Positions 7,437-17,146 of a stretch of DNA of 64,000 nucleotides are shown piece by piece (position 1 is the first letter of the stretch; each line of letters opens with the position of its first letter). The DNA comes from MKUN01 sp964481425 (lineage in GTDB: Bacteria > Bacteroidota > Bacteroidia > Chitinophagales > Chitinophagaceae). The translations under genes and the position numbers were made by a program. The notes beneath the pieces were generated by a model. That model ran no database searches, had not been told where the DNA came from, and saw nothing but the letters and a program-made list of their open reading frames with translations. Where the stretch lies: contig CAYZTM010000001.1 in NCBI GenBank assembly GCA_964481425.1, positions 62,001 through 126,000 on the forward strand. Reading direction: 5' to 3'.

Positions 7437-9221
7437 ATGAAGCAATTTTTTAAAATGTTCTTTGCCTCCCTGCTGGCCATGGTGGTAGCGGGCGTCATTA
7501 TATTGGGCTTGTTCATAGCAGCAATAGTGAGCCTGGTGTCCAAGGCCGGAAGCACGGATGGGGAGAACAAACTGAAAGCTAATTCTGTACTGGTTGTGGA
7601 CCTGGGCAAGCGCCTGCATGAGCAGGGCGAGAGCAATTCACTCGCTGCCTTCAGCTCCGACATATCTTATAATGCCGGCCTGTATGATGCGCTGAAAGCG
7701 ATACAACATGCCAAAAGGGATAACAATATAAAGGGTATATTGGTAAAGCTGGAACCCTCACCTAATGGCTGGGCCACCATGCAGCAATTGAGAGCCGCTC
7801 TTGTGGACTTTAAGAGCAGTGGTAAGTTCATCTACTCTTATGGTGAGAACATTACACAAGGTGGCTATTATATAGCCTCTGCAACCGACAGCATATTCCT
7901 GAATCCTGTAGGAGGTTTTGAGTTAAAGGGTTTTGCTACGGTGATACCTTTCTTCAAGGGCACTCTCGATAAGCTTGAGCTTAAACCGGAAATATATTAT
8001 GCAGGTAAATTCAAAAGCGCTACAGAGCCCTTCCGGGCAGAGAAGATAAGCGACCCGAACAGGGCACAAATTACCCGGTACCTGCATGGCTTCTGGAGCG
8101 AGTTCCTGAACGCAGCCGCTCAGCATACGCATACCGATACGGCCAGCATTGCACAACTTGCCAATACAGGCGCTGTGCAGTTCCCTTCGGATGCGGTGAA
8201 GTATAAACTGGTGGATGGACTGCGCTATTGGGACGAAGTAGAGCATGACCTGAAGGCCAAGACAGGTACGGCTGATAAGGATAATGTGAAGTACATCAGC
8301 ATAGATGAGTACACAGAGAACGTAAAGCGCGACCGTAAGCTGAATGATAACAAGATAGCTGTGCTGATAGCAGAGGGTAGTATCGTGGATGGGGAGCAGA
8401 ATAGCGACTACGAGATAGCCTCGGAAACGATGGCTGATAACATACGTAAGCTGGCCAAGAACGATAAAGTGAAAGCAGTTGTATTGCGTGTCAATTCACC
8501 GGGAGGCAGTGCATTGGCTTCGGAAGTTATACTGCGTGAACTGCAGTTGCTGCGCAAAAAGAAACCGCTCATTGTTTCTATGGGTGATTATGCTGCCTCG
8601 GGAGGATATTATATCAGTTGCCAGGCCGATAGCATTTTTGCTATGTCTAATACAATTACAGGCAGTATCGGGGTGTTCAGCATGATGTTCAGTACAGAAG
8701 ACCTGATGAAGAACAAACTGGGTGTGACCTTTGATGAGGTGAAGACAGGCCCATATGCCGATTTCCCTACAGCTACCCGTACACTGACCGCAGACGAAGG
8801 ACAACGCGTACAGAACTCAGTAGATACTATTTACAATATTTTCAAGAGCAGGGTAGCCGCAGGGCGTAAGATGGATATGGCCCTCGTGGACAGTTTCGCA
8901 CAGGGCCGAGTATGGACAGGTAGCGATGCGCTCGACAGGCACCTTGTAGATGGTATAGGCGGACTGGACCGCGCCATAAAGAGCGCTGCTGCTATGGCCA
9001 GGGTCAGCGACTACCAGGTGACCACATACCCTGAACCGGTGGACAAGCTGGAAAGCCTGATGCGCAAATTCAAGGGCAACACTGCAGCTGCCGCAGCGGT
9101 ACATGCCGCCCTGCAAAGCGAGCTGGGCGAAGAATATGACTGGTACCGCCAGGTAAGGGACCTGCGCCTGATGAACGGTAAAACAATGATGCAGTTGCCC
9201 TACCATATCATTGTACGATAA
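7437..9221 (+). CDS. sppA: Signal peptide peptidase SppA, 67K type
   Basis: A 594-residue membrane-anchored serine protease that degrades cleaved signal peptides at the inner membrane. One N-terminal transmembrane helix (residues about 12-35) is followed by two tandem ClpP-like S49 domains, as in E. coli SppA (618 residues). The catalytic Lys is expected at Lys193 in KFKSATEPF in the first repeat and the Ser at Ser388 in GDYAASGGYYIS in the second. NSPGGSA (residues 353-359) supplies the oxyanion loop. The gene has its own promoter and a strong terminator, so it is probably monocistronic. Confidence 0.95.
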   Translation: MKQFFKMFFASLLAMVVAGVIILGLFIAAIVSLVSKAGSTDGENKLKANSVLVVDLGKRLHEQGESNSLAAFSSDISYNAGLYDALKAIQHAKRDNNIKGILVKLEPSPNGWATMQQLRAALVDFKSSGKFIYSYGENITQGGYYIASATDSIFLNPVGGFELKGFATVIPFFKGTLDKLELKPEIYYAGKFKSATEPFRAEKISDPNRAQITRYLHGFWSEFLNAAAQHTHTDTASIAQLANTGAVQFPSDAVKYKLVDGLRYWDEVEHDLKAKTGTADKDNVKYISIDEYTENVKRDRKLNDNKIAVLIAEGSIVDGEQNSDYEIASETMADNIRKLAKNDKVKAVVLRVNSPGGSALASEVILRELQLLRKKKPLIVSMGDYAASGGYYISCQADSIFAMSNTITGSIGVFSMMFSTEDLMKNKLGVTFDEVKTGPYADFPTATRTLTADEGQRVQNSVDTIYNIFKSRVAAGRKMDMALVDSFAQGRVWTGSDALDRHLVDGIGGLDRAIKSAAAMARVSDYQVTTYPEPVDKLESLMRKFKGNTAAAAAVHAALQSELGEEYDWYRQVRDLRLMNGKTMMQLPYHIIVR

Positions 9222-9250
9222 GTTTTTCCTTGTAGTAATTATATAAAATG

Positions 9251-9281
9251 TCCCTGCGCTTAGTCGCAGGGATATTTTTTT
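9251..9281 (+). terminator. Rho-independent terminator of sppA
   Basis: Stem TCCCTGCG/CGCAGGGA (9251-9258, 9265-9272) with a 6-nt loop, then TATTTTTTTG. The hairpin lies inside the 5' extension of the next reading frame, which argues that that gene starts at 9359 and not at 9248. Confidence 0.9.
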
Positions 9282-9358
9282 GTAAACACAAAATCCGGAT
9301 CGTAAAAGTTGCCGTAAGTGTAAGGGAAAACAAGATCAGAAAACCAAAACAAAATTTT

Positions 9359-9904
9359 ATGAAACGTATCATTTTAGCTGCCGCAATGCTGGCATTCGGA
9401 ACAGGTGCCTATGCGAAGGGAGGCAAGACCGTCATGGTAGGCGGCGCTGCCATGTATCCAAACAAGAATATCATTGAGAACGCAGTGAACTCGAAAGACC
9501 ACACTACCCTGGTGGCTGCCGTAAAAGCTGCCGGGTTGGTAAGCACCCTGGAAGGAAAGGGTCCGTTCACCGTATTTGCGCCTACTAATGAAGCATTCAA
9601 TATGCTGCCTTCCGGGGCCGTGGATAACTTGCTGAAGCCGGAAAATAAAGCCAAGCTTACGGCCGTGCTTACCTACCATGTGGTAGCAGGAGACCTTGAT
9701 TCCAAGGCCCTCATGAAGAAGATAAAAGCAGGTGGTGGAATGGCTATGCTGACCACGGTGGAAGGCGAAAAGCTGACACTGATGCAAAAGGATGGGTCTA
9801 TATGGATAAAGGACGTAAAAGGTAATATGGCAATGGTAACGATCAAGGATGTATACCAAAAGAACGGGGTAATACATGTGATAGACCATGTGCTGATGCC
9901 ATAG
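9359..9904 (+). CDS. Secreted fasciclin (FAS1) domain protein
   Basis: A 181-residue exported protein: signal peptide MKRIILAAAMLAFGTGAYA, then a single FAS1 domain. The conserved H1 motif GPFTVFAPTNEAF, LTYHVVAGD and the H2-like VIHVIDHVLMP at the C-terminus are all present. FAS1 domains mediate cell-surface or extracellular adhesion, and the precise ligand is unknown. The frame is open back to 9248, but that part overlaps the sppA terminator, so the ATG at 9359 right before a classical signal peptide is chosen. A terminator follows. Confidence 0.92.
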   Translation: MKRIILAAAMLAFGTGAYAKGGKTVMVGGAAMYPNKNIIENAVNSKDHTTLVAAVKAAGLVSTLEGKGPFTVFAPTNEAFNMLPSGAVDNLLKPENKAKLTAVLTYHVVAGDLDSKALMKKIKAGGGMAMLTTVEGEKLTLMQKDGSIWIKDVKGNMAMVTIKDVYQKNGVIHVIDHVLMP

Positions 9905-9929
9905 AAATAAAAATGCCGGTTTGCGATGT

Positions 9930-9959
9930 TAGGGGGGAATGTATTTTCCCCCTATTTTT
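9930..9959 (+). terminator. Terminator after the fasciclin gene
   Basis: A TAGGGGG / CCCCCTA stem (with AA/TT above it) followed by TTTTT. The T tract is also part of a perfect TAnnTTTG element for the next gene. Confidence 0.75.
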
Positions 9960-9960
9960 G
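9953..9960 (+). promoter_or_regulatory. Putative -7 promoter element of the serine dehydratase gene
   Basis: TATTTTTG matches TAnnTTTG exactly, 18 bp upstream of the GTG start, and overlaps the end of the preceding terminator hairpin. Confidence 0.5.
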
Positions 9961-9978
9961 TGTGAACAGGTTAAATAG

Positions 9979-11403
9979 GTGAAAAAAGAAAGCATCTCGG
10001 TATTTGACATTTTTAAGATAGGAATTGGCCCCAGCAGCTCACACACACTCGGCCCCTGGCGCGCGGCCCTTCGTTTCCTCGACAGCATAAAGGAGTACGG
10101 AATAGACAAAGTGTCTACTGTGCAGGTATTGCTGTACGGTTCGTTGGCCAAAACGGGCGTTGGGCATGGCACCGACGTGGCCGTATTGCTTGGTCTGTGT
10201 GGAGAGGACCCCGTGACCTTTGACGTGAACCAGGTGACGCCACGCATGCAGTGGGTGACCGAACAAAAGAAGCTGATGCTCGCCGCTGAGCGGGAGATAG
10301 ATTTCAATCCTGCTGCAGACATCATATTCCTCTATACCGAAAGCCTGGCCACACACCCGAACGCGCTCACCTTCCTGTGCACTTTTACCGATGGGCACCA
10401 TATGGCGGAGACCTATTACTCGATTGGGGGCGGTTTTGTATTGAAGGATGGTGAGGGAGACAGCGCCGGTACGATAGTAGATCTCAGTTTTCCTATCGAT
10501 AAGTCATCAGATCTGCTGCACTGGTGTATGAAAACCGGCCTCAGCATATCGGAAGTGGTTATGGAGAATGAACATGCATGGCGGAATGAACCGGAAACAC
10601 GAGAAGGCGTGCTCAACATATGGCATACCATGCGGGATTGTATCTACCGGGGATGCCATGTACAGGGCGAATTACCCGGCGGGCTAAAGGTAAACCGGCG
10701 TGCTGCAGCGCTGAATAAAAAGTTATTGAAGGGCAGGCCTTATGATAATTATGAGCAGTGGGTGGCTGCTATACGCGAAGGTGGTAGCAGTTTCCAATAC
10801 ACACTGGATTGGGTGAGCTGTTTTGCATTGGCCGTAAACGAAGAGAACGCTTCTTTTGGCCGGGTGGTAACTGCCCCTACCAATGGTGCCGCTGGTGTGG
10901 TGCCTGCGGTGCTGCAGTATTATATTGCATTTTGTGATGGCCTTGATGATGAACAGATCATCCGTTACCTCCTTACAGCTTCAGAGATAGGAAGCATCTT
11001 TAAAAAAGGGGCCACCTTATCAGCGGCCATGGGTGGCTGCCAGGCGGAGATAGGTGTGTCATCGGCCATGGCTGCGGCTGCCCTCACCGAATGCCTGGGT
11101 GGTACGCCCCGGCAATGCATGATGGCCGCAGAGATCGCTATGGAGCATCACCTCGGCCTGACCTGTGATCCGGTGGCCGGATTGGTGCAGGTGCCCTGTA
11201 TAGAACGCAATACCATGGGCTCCATAAAAGCCATTACTGCATCGCAACTGGCCTTGCAAAGCAATCCCGACCATGCCAAGGTATCGCTTGATGCTGTAGT
11301 AAATACTATGTGGCAAACAGCCCTGGATATGAATCACAAGTACAAAGAGACCGCCGAGGGAGGCCTTGCACTCAATTTTCCCATCAACCTCAGCGAATGT
11401 TGA
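9979..11403 (+). CDS. sdaA: L-serine ammonia-lyase (iron-sulfur type)
   Basis: A 474-residue single-chain enzyme converting L-serine to pyruvate and ammonia, with fused beta (N-terminal) and alpha (C-terminal) parts as in E. coli SdaA (454). The N-terminal IGPSSSHTLGPWRAA is characteristic. The 4Fe-4S ligands are Cys354 (MGGCQAEIGVSSAMAAAA), Cys396 (LTCDPVAGLVQVPC) and Cys407. The start is GTG at 9979, giving the usual MKKESISVFDIFKIGIGPSS N-terminus. It is convergent with the next gene, the stop codons being only 3 bp apart, so readthrough transcripts would overlap. Confidence 0.95.
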   Translation: MKKESISVFDIFKIGIGPSSSHTLGPWRAALRFLDSIKEYGIDKVSTVQVLLYGSLAKTGVGHGTDVAVLLGLCGEDPVTFDVNQVTPRMQWVTEQKKLMLAAEREIDFNPAADIIFLYTESLATHPNALTFLCTFTDGHHMAETYYSIGGGFVLKDGEGDSAGTIVDLSFPIDKSSDLLHWCMKTGLSISEVVMENEHAWRNEPETREGVLNIWHTMRDCIYRGCHVQGELPGGLKVNRRAAALNKKLLKGRPYDNYEQWVAAIREGGSSFQYTLDWVSCFALAVNEENASFGRVVTAPTNGAAGVVPAVLQYYIAFCDGLDDEQIIRYLLTASEIGSIFKKGATLSAAMGGCQAEIGVSSAMAAAALTECLGGTPRQCMMAAEIAMEHHLGLTCDPVAGLVQVPCIERNTMGSIKAITASQLALQSNPDHAKVSLDAVVNTMWQTALDMNHKYKETAEGGLALNFPINLSEC

Positions 11404-11406
11404 TCT

Positions 11407-12492
11407 TTATTTCTGTGCTGTAGATGTTCCCTTGCCGGTAGTTTGCCAGGGAAGTATGTCCCATCCTATGCCCTCGTAGGTACTTGGGGTGTATTTGTTT
11501 TGATTTACCAGCATGATGATATTGCCATGCAATACCCGTTGATAATAGGCTATAGCCTCATCAACAGTAGGTGCATGCCCGGGCAGGGGCAGGAAATTGC
11601 TGTGATTGTCGCCTACGACATTACTGAAGTTAAAATAGTATGCGTTCGCAGCAAGCGGCTTTCTCACCTTCTCGCCCAGTTGCTTGCGGAAACTTACAAG
11701 GTGAGCAAGAAAAAGCGTTTTGTCGTTAGGGTTATAATCCACATAAATCGCTTTTGAAAAACCTATTTTACTTAGCCATTTACTATGATGTTTTTGGGGC
11801 ACACAAGCGGAGTTCAATACGATGTTATTCACCCAAACGGTATCGTTGAGTGGCTTCAAGGTCTTATCGTCTTTGGCCAGTTGCATCATCACCTTGTTAC
11901 CCATACTGTGGAAGAATAGAGTAAAGCATCCCGGGCCAAGGTCGCCATTCAGTTTTAATTGCTTAACGGTATCCAGCACAGGTGCAAATTCATGATAGGC
12001 AAGGTTAGCATTCTTAGTGGCAAAGAAATAATTGCCTAAAGATTTTTTATGGGTATTGATGCTGGGATAGTCAAGCAACAATACATTAAGCCGGTAATAA
12101 GCCGCCATGCGTATACCCCTGTCCAGGTCGCCGACAAATGTTTTACCCATACCCTCGGTATATACCAGCCAATCCCGGGTTTTATATGGCAGGTAACCAA
12201 TTGCGGTCTCCAGGGAATTGACGGGAAGTACATGCCATACGCCATTATGTACATAAACAAAGAAATAGCGAATAGTCCCTTTGTCCCGTTGCTCAAGCAT
12301 GTAGCGCATGCTGTCGGGCTGCATTTTACGATTGCTGGCCACTATGAGGCAGGTGTCTAATTGTGTTGGGCTTACCGTTAAGACACTGTCCAGTGGTGTG
12401 TTTTTCCAGAAGTCAGGACTATTGAACCATTGGTAATCGGCATTTGCCGTTAAGCCAACAGATAATAATATGATGGTGAGGAAAAGGCGCAT
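11407..12492 (-). CDS. Exported alpha/beta-hydrolase-like protein
   Basis: About 361 residues from the ATG at 12492, chosen because it begins a clean signal peptide (MRLFLTIILLSVGLTANA); the frame is open to 12531. The central part contains FFVYVHNGVWHV and FFHSMGNKVMMQLAKD, a nucleophile-elbow-like motif (Ser in HSMGN) reminiscent of DUF900-type hydrolases. A candidate acid and His follow, the His possibly in GDNHSNFLP. It is probably periplasmic. Substrate unknown, and a lipase or esterase activity is inference only. It stands tail to tail with sdaA. Confidence 0.7.
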   Translation of the reverse strand: MRLFLTIILLSVGLTANADYQWFNSPDFWKNTPLDSVLTVSPTQLDTCLIVASNRKMQPDSMRYMLEQRDKGTIRYFFVYVHNGVWHVLPVNSLETAIGYLPYKTRDWLVYTEGMGKTFVGDLDRGIRMAAYYRLNVLLLDYPSINTHKKSLGNYFFATKNANLAYHEFAPVLDTVKQLKLNGDLGPGCFTLFFHSMGNKVMMQLAKDDKTLKPLNDTVWVNNIVLNSACVPQKHHSKWLSKIGFSKAIYVDYNPNDKTLFLAHLVSFRKQLGEKVRKPLAANAYYFNFSNVVGDNHSNFLPLPGHAPTVDEAIAYYQRVLHGNIIMLVNQNKYTPSTYEGIGWDILPWQTTGKGTSTAQK

Positions 12493-12653
12493 AATACAAT
12501 TAACGAATGGTAGTAAAGATTTGTTCAACAAAATTATGCCAAGACAATGGGAAACGGAACATATATGCGACCAGTCCTGAATTTAAGGATATGGAATAGC
12601 TCATTCTTTTTCAATGTTTTATAGGTTCCAACATTTTTCCTTAAATTTATAAT

Positions 12654-13589
12654 ATGCGCAACAGGACCAAAATGATACTATATTTTGCTGCGGGGGCAAT
12701 AGCCGGTGCCGCAGCAATAGCAGGCTTTGCCTTTCGTGATCCTGATCCCGGGGAATCGACCGTGGAGGTGAAAGGAGATAACAGGCTGGAGTACAAATGG
12801 TATGCGCCGGAATTACCAAAAAGCCTGAACTTTTGCGGGGAGAAGGTGCCCTTGGACCGATGGGAAGTTCGCGAGCGGCTGGACCGTGATATGATCGTTA
12901 ACTATTATGCTCATGGCGGCACATTATACATACTTAAGAATGTTACCCGCTATTTCCCATTGATAGAAGAGCGTTTAAGGGCTAATGGAGTACCCGATGA
13001 TTTCAAGTATGTATGTGTTGCTGAGAGTTCATTGCAGCCAATAGTTACCTCACCCGCAGGTGCTGCCAGCCTCTGGCAGTTCATGAAAGATACGGGTGTG
13101 CGCTACGGGCTGGAGATAAATGATAATGTGGATGAACGCTATAATATAGCCAAAGCTACAGATGCGGCCTGTGCCTATTTTAAAGACGCCTATAACAAAC
13201 TTGGCAGTTGGACGGCTGCTGCTGCATCCTACAACTGCGGGCAGGCTGGTTATGCACGCCAGGCCGATTTTCAGAAAGGGGATACTTATTATGATATGGT
13301 ATTCCCGGAAGAGACCAACCGGTATATCTTTCGTATACTGGCGCTGAAGACAATTTTATCGCAGCCTAAAGCCTGGGGTTTCATGCTCGATGCAGATGAT
13401 ATGTACCGTCCCGTGAAGACCCGTACCATACAGGTGACGGCAAGTGTTGATAACCTGGCTGACTTTGCCAAACAAAACGGCAGCAGTTACAAAATGCTGA
13501 AGCTGCTGAATCCCTGGCTGCGTTCACATAGCTTGCCGGTGCGTGGCGGAAAGACCTACGAGATCGAATTGCCGGCCGGGAATCCTTGA
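12654..13589 (+). CDS. Membrane-anchored lytic transglycosylase, SLT/MltD-like
   Basis: A 311-residue peptidoglycan-cleaving enzyme (GH23). An N-terminal hydrophobic segment (residues 7-26) exports or anchors it. The catalytic Glu124 lies in CVAESSLQP, followed by GAASLWQFMKDTGVRYGL and AAAASYNCGQAGY, the standard motif set. The remaining C-terminal part (about 265-311) resembles a degenerate LysM-like segment (VDNLADFAKQNGSSYKMLKLLNPW). It would cut glycan strands with 1,6-anhydro products during wall remodelling. The ATG at 12654 is used; Met7 is an alternative. Confidence 0.9.
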   Translation: MRNRTKMILYFAAGAIAGAAAIAGFAFRDPDPGESTVEVKGDNRLEYKWYAPELPKSLNFCGEKVPLDRWEVRERLDRDMIVNYYAHGGTLYILKNVTRYFPLIEERLRANGVPDDFKYVCVAESSLQPIVTSPAGAASLWQFMKDTGVRYGLEINDNVDERYNIAKATDAACAYFKDAYNKLGSWTAAAASYNCGQAGYARQADFQKGDTYYDMVFPEETNRYIFRILALKTILSQPKAWGFMLDADDMYRPVKTRTIQVTASVDNLADFAKQNGSSYKMLKLLNPWLRSHSLPVRGGKTYEIELPAGNP

Positions 13590-13711
13590 TTCAAAAACAT
13601 AGACATAGCTTTAAGAACAATGGCAACTTACTTAAGTATGCTGCACGGATGACCGGGGCATAGTAAAAATGTTATTTCCTTTCATTAGCTTTAGGTAAAA
13701 GAACCTGACGG

Positions 13712-16116
13712 ATGCGCCCATTGCGTGCTTTGATACCGGTATTGATAACTGTTGTACTTGTGTTCCTGTTCAACAGGCCATTAGGTGCCTTACCTGCATT
13801 AGGAAAGTTGCTTGATCCCGTAAAGGGCTGGGCTGCAAATGCAGAACCTGCTAACAAAGACTTTTCGGGTAACCTGGTATTGCCTGCACTGAACGCCCCG
13901 GCCACTGTTTGGTTCGATAAATATATGGTGCCGCATATACATGCGGCCAATGAGCACGATGCCTATTACATACAAGGCTATATCCATGCTAGTTTCCGGT
14001 TGTGGCAAATGGACCTGCAGACAAGGGCTGCCGGTGGCCGCGTTAGTGAAGTAATAGGAGAGAAGGCGCTCAATTTTGATCGCATGCAGCGCAGGAAGGG
14101 TATGGTATATGGCGCCGAGCAGTCGCTAAAGNNNNNNNNNNGGCAGACCCGCGTACCAAAGAAATGCTGGATGCTTATACCCAGGGGGTAAATCAATATA
14201 TACATCAATTAGACTACCGCGATTATCCATTGGAATACAAATTGATGGACTTTTCCCCTGAAGACTGGACGAACCTGAAAACCTCGCTGCTGCTCAAATA
14301 CATGGCTGATGACCTGACCGGTTATACCGAAGATATAGAGTTGACCTTGCTGCGGGATATGTTGCCGCCGGAGACCTTTGCTATGCTCTACCCGGAGCGG
14401 GACTACAGCAGCACACCGGTGATACCGGCAGGAACACATTTTGACCAGCCTTTGTACAAACAGGCTGCCGTGCCAGGTGGCGAGCTGTGGGGGCACTTGC
14501 AGGCCGGTGATTTTGAGCAACCGAAAGAAAGTATTGAGGGCAAGGGGAGTAATAACTGGGCAGTGAGCGGAGTGCATACCCGGAGTGGGGCGCCTATATT
14601 ATGTGATGACCCTCACCTGGGGCTTAACCTTCCTTCTTTATGGTACCAGGTGCAGATACAGACACCCGCAATGAACGTATATGGCGTATCCCTGCCGGGC
14701 GCGCCGGGTGTCGTGATCGGGTTCAATGACAGCATATCATGGGGCTTTACGAACAATTACCGTGATGTAAAGGACTTTTATACTATAGAACCTGCGCCGG
14801 GAAATAAAGATGCTTACCTCTTCAATGGCAAGGCCGTACCCTACACGGAAAGGATAGAACGCATAGGTATAAAAGGCAAGCCTGACTTTATAGATACGGT
14901 GAACTATACCGTACAAGGCCCTGTGATCTACGATGCACATTTCAAAGGCCCCGGTGGCTTAAAGAAACCTTTGGCCCTTTGCTGGATGGGACACCGTGGC
15001 AGCAACGAAATGCTGGCGCTGTATATGGTGAATCATGCAAGAAATTATATGGAGTTCACGGACGCCATCATGCACTTCCAGTGCCCTGCACAAAATATGG
15101 CCTATGCCGACTGTGCGGGCAATATTGCTATGTGGGGCCAGGGCCAGTTCATAGACAAGTGGAAGGAGCAGGGCCGTTATGTAATGGAGGGCAGGGACAG
15201 CAATACGTTGTGGGGCCAGCCCATACCACCACAGGAGAACCCGCATGTGCTGAACCCCGCACAGGGTTTTGTTAGCTCTGCCAATCAAACGGTTACCGAC
15301 AGTACTTATCCCTACTGGTACAACGGTTACTTTTACCAGTTGCGGGCATGGCGGTTGAATGAGTTGCTTAATAAAGTGAATAATGCTACTGTACAGGATA
15401 TGATGGCCATACAGCAGGATGTGCATTCTTACCTTGCCGAGCATACGCTGCCCATCATGCTGCGTTATTGCAATGCGAAGGATAAGCGAATAGATGAATT
15501 GAAGAAGTGGAATTATGAGCTCACAGCCGAGAGTACGGTTGCCACTAGCTACCAGGTATGGTGGCATTACCTGTATAATGATCTGTGGAAAAACATGCTG
15601 TCCAAAGATCCTGTGCCTTTGATGCCCTTGCCTGAGCGTACCATGGAGCTGATGATGATGAGCGACAGTGCCTTGCAGGTGCAACAGCAACCGTATCTAA
15701 CACAGTTAAAAGAATTGATCAACAGCAGTTATAAAGAAGCACAGGATAGCCTGGATAAACTGGAACAGGCAAATAAGCTGCAATGGTATGAAGCGAAGAA
15801 CACTACTATAAAGCACCTCGCCAAGTTGCCCGCTTTCAGTTACAGTGATCGTAAGATAGGAGGATGGGGTAATGTGATCAATGCTGCCAAAGGCGATCAT
15901 GGCCCCTCCTGGCGTATGGTAGTACAGATGACGAAGGGTATAGAGGCATATGGTGTGTACCCCGGCGGGCAAAGCGGCAACCCCGGGAGTAAATACTATG
16001 CCACATTTATAGATAGCTGGACCAAGGGACAGTATTACAGGCTGAATTTTTTAAGTAATAATGCTAAGCAAAACGACAGCAGCATAACATATACCTGGAA
16101 AGTACAAAACAAGTAA
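13712..16116 (+). CDS. Penicillin acylase family protein (S45), interrupted by an assembly gap
   Basis: One gene of about 800 residues that appears as two frames because of a 10-N gap at 14132-14141. Before the gap are an N-terminal hydrophobic anchor or signal (residues 5-22) and an alpha-chain start ending AEQSLK. After it the frame resumes as ADPRTKEMLDAYTQG. The self-cleavage and catalytic Ser is encoded at 14548-14550 in GKGSNNWAVSG, then DDPHLGLNLPSLWYQ follows. These are Ntn-hydrolases cleaved to alpha/beta chains in the periplasm. They hydrolyse amides such as acyl-homoserine lactones or beta-lactam side chains, and the substrate here is unknown. A small membrane-protein gene follows 1 bp later. 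Confidence 0.88.
14132..14141. other. Assembly gap (10 N) inside the penicillin acylase gene
   Basis: Ten N. The upstream frame ends exactly on a codon at 14131 and the downstream frame resumes at 14143. The true missing length must therefore be 2 modulo 3, and 10 is an estimate, not the real size. Confidence 0.95.
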
Positions 16117-16117
16117 G

Positions 16118-16453
16118 ATGCGTTTCGTAAGCACCATATTATTAACTGCTATACTTGCTGCATTGGTGGCAAGTTTCTTCCCCTGGTGGATCATTGCAGT
16201 CGTGGCCTTTGCCGTTGCCTTGTTATTACCGCAAAAAGCAGGCAGGGCTTTCCTGTCAGGTTTCCTCGGGATATTCCTGTTTTGGTTATGCTGTTCTTTG
16301 TATGCTGATATAGCAAACCAACATATACTATCCGCAAGGATGGCAACGCTTTTTCACCTGCCGGCTTATGGCTTGTTCCTGGTAGTAGCTGCGATGGTTG
16401 GCGGCTTAGTAGGCGGGTTTGCCGCCTGGGGCGGGGCAGCCTTACGGCAATAA
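16118..16453 (+). CDS. Small integral membrane protein
   Basis: A 111-residue protein with about four hydrophobic segments (residues 5-20, 22-38, 46-62 and 84-105) and very few charges. I recognise no family. It starts 1 bp after the penicillin acylase stop, so the two are almost certainly co-transcribed. The Gly/Ala-rich last helix (AMVGGLVGGFAAWGG) suggests packing against another helix. Function unknown. It may be functionally tied to the acylase or only be a downstream passenger. Confidence 0.75.
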   Translation: MRFVSTILLTAILAALVASFFPWWIIAVVAFAVALLLPQKAGRAFLSGFLGIFLFWLCCSLYADIANQHILSARMATLFHLPAYGLFLVVAAMVGGLVGGFAAWGGAALRQ

Positions 16454-16497
16454 CGTCCTTCGGAGGAGCGGATGGTTTCACGCTCCCCAAAGTGACC

Positions 16498-17076
16498 TTA
16501 TTGTGTTTTTTTCTTGTCCCGCATGTATTTCATTCCATCAGCCCAGGCAGCTAACTCTTTCAGCATACCGTTCAGACCTTTGTTATGTATATCCGTAGCA
16601 TTGAACTTCCCATCCGCATCTATGAATTGTGTGAAGAAAGGTATGGGTACCGACTCTGCAAGCGGCATCATCTTTTGTGCGGTGATCACTTGCTTAAGCG
16701 CCTGTGCCGCACGGAGGCCTCCCGATACACCACCGTAGCTTACTATGGCCATAGGTTTATAGTTCCATTCGTTGTACAGGTAATCCATTGCATTCTTAAG
16801 CGAGGCAGGAATGGAATAGTTGTATTCGCTGGTTACCACTACAAAAGCATCTGCCTCATTTATTTTTGCGCTCCAGTCTTTGGTGTGCTGGTGCTGGTAT
16901 TTCTGCAGGCGCGGATGCTCCGATTCGTCAAGGAAGGGCAGGTTGATCTCCGCCAGGTCTACCAGTTCGCTATCGAATTCTGTATGTGTTTTGGCCACAT
17001 CATAAACCCAGGCAGCAATGGAAGGCCCCTTCCTGCCCGGGCGGGTACTCGCAATGATTATCTTTAGATTGAACAT
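16498..17076 (-). CDS. NADPH-dependent FMN reductase / NAD(P)H:quinone oxidoreductase
   Basis: A 192-residue flavodoxin-fold protein. STRPGRKGPSIAAWV (residues 10-24) binds the FMN phosphate, and TSEYNYSIPASLKNAMDYL is the family-defining motif near residue 85. YGGVSGGLRAAQALK forms the third flavin loop. It would reduce FMN, quinones or azo compounds with NAD(P)H in the cytoplasm. Length is typical for the family. A GGAGCG/CGCTCC hairpin (16465-16486) lies between it and the convergent membrane-protein gene. It has its own AT-rich upstream region with a TACCTTTA -7-like element near 17096. Confidence 0.9.
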   Translation of the reverse strand: MFNLKIIIASTRPGRKGPSIAAWVYDVAKTHTEFDSELVDLAEINLPFLDESEHPRLQKYQHQHTKDWSAKINEADAFVVVTSEYNYSIPASLKNAMDYLYNEWNYKPMAIVSYGGVSGGLRAAQALKQVITAQKMMPLAESVPIPFFTQFIDADGKFNATDIHNKGLNGMLKELAAWADGMKYMRDKKKTQ

Positions 17077-17146
17077 AAGGTCGCTATCAGTGAGGGGGTA
17101 AAGGTAGCTAACATCGTCCTTATGCTATTTTATAGCCCTAAAGGAA

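Noticed and set aside
14959..15690. 243-codon minus-strand frame
   Set aside because: It is antisense to the penicillin acylase gene and has a His/Leu/Gln-rich shadow composition.
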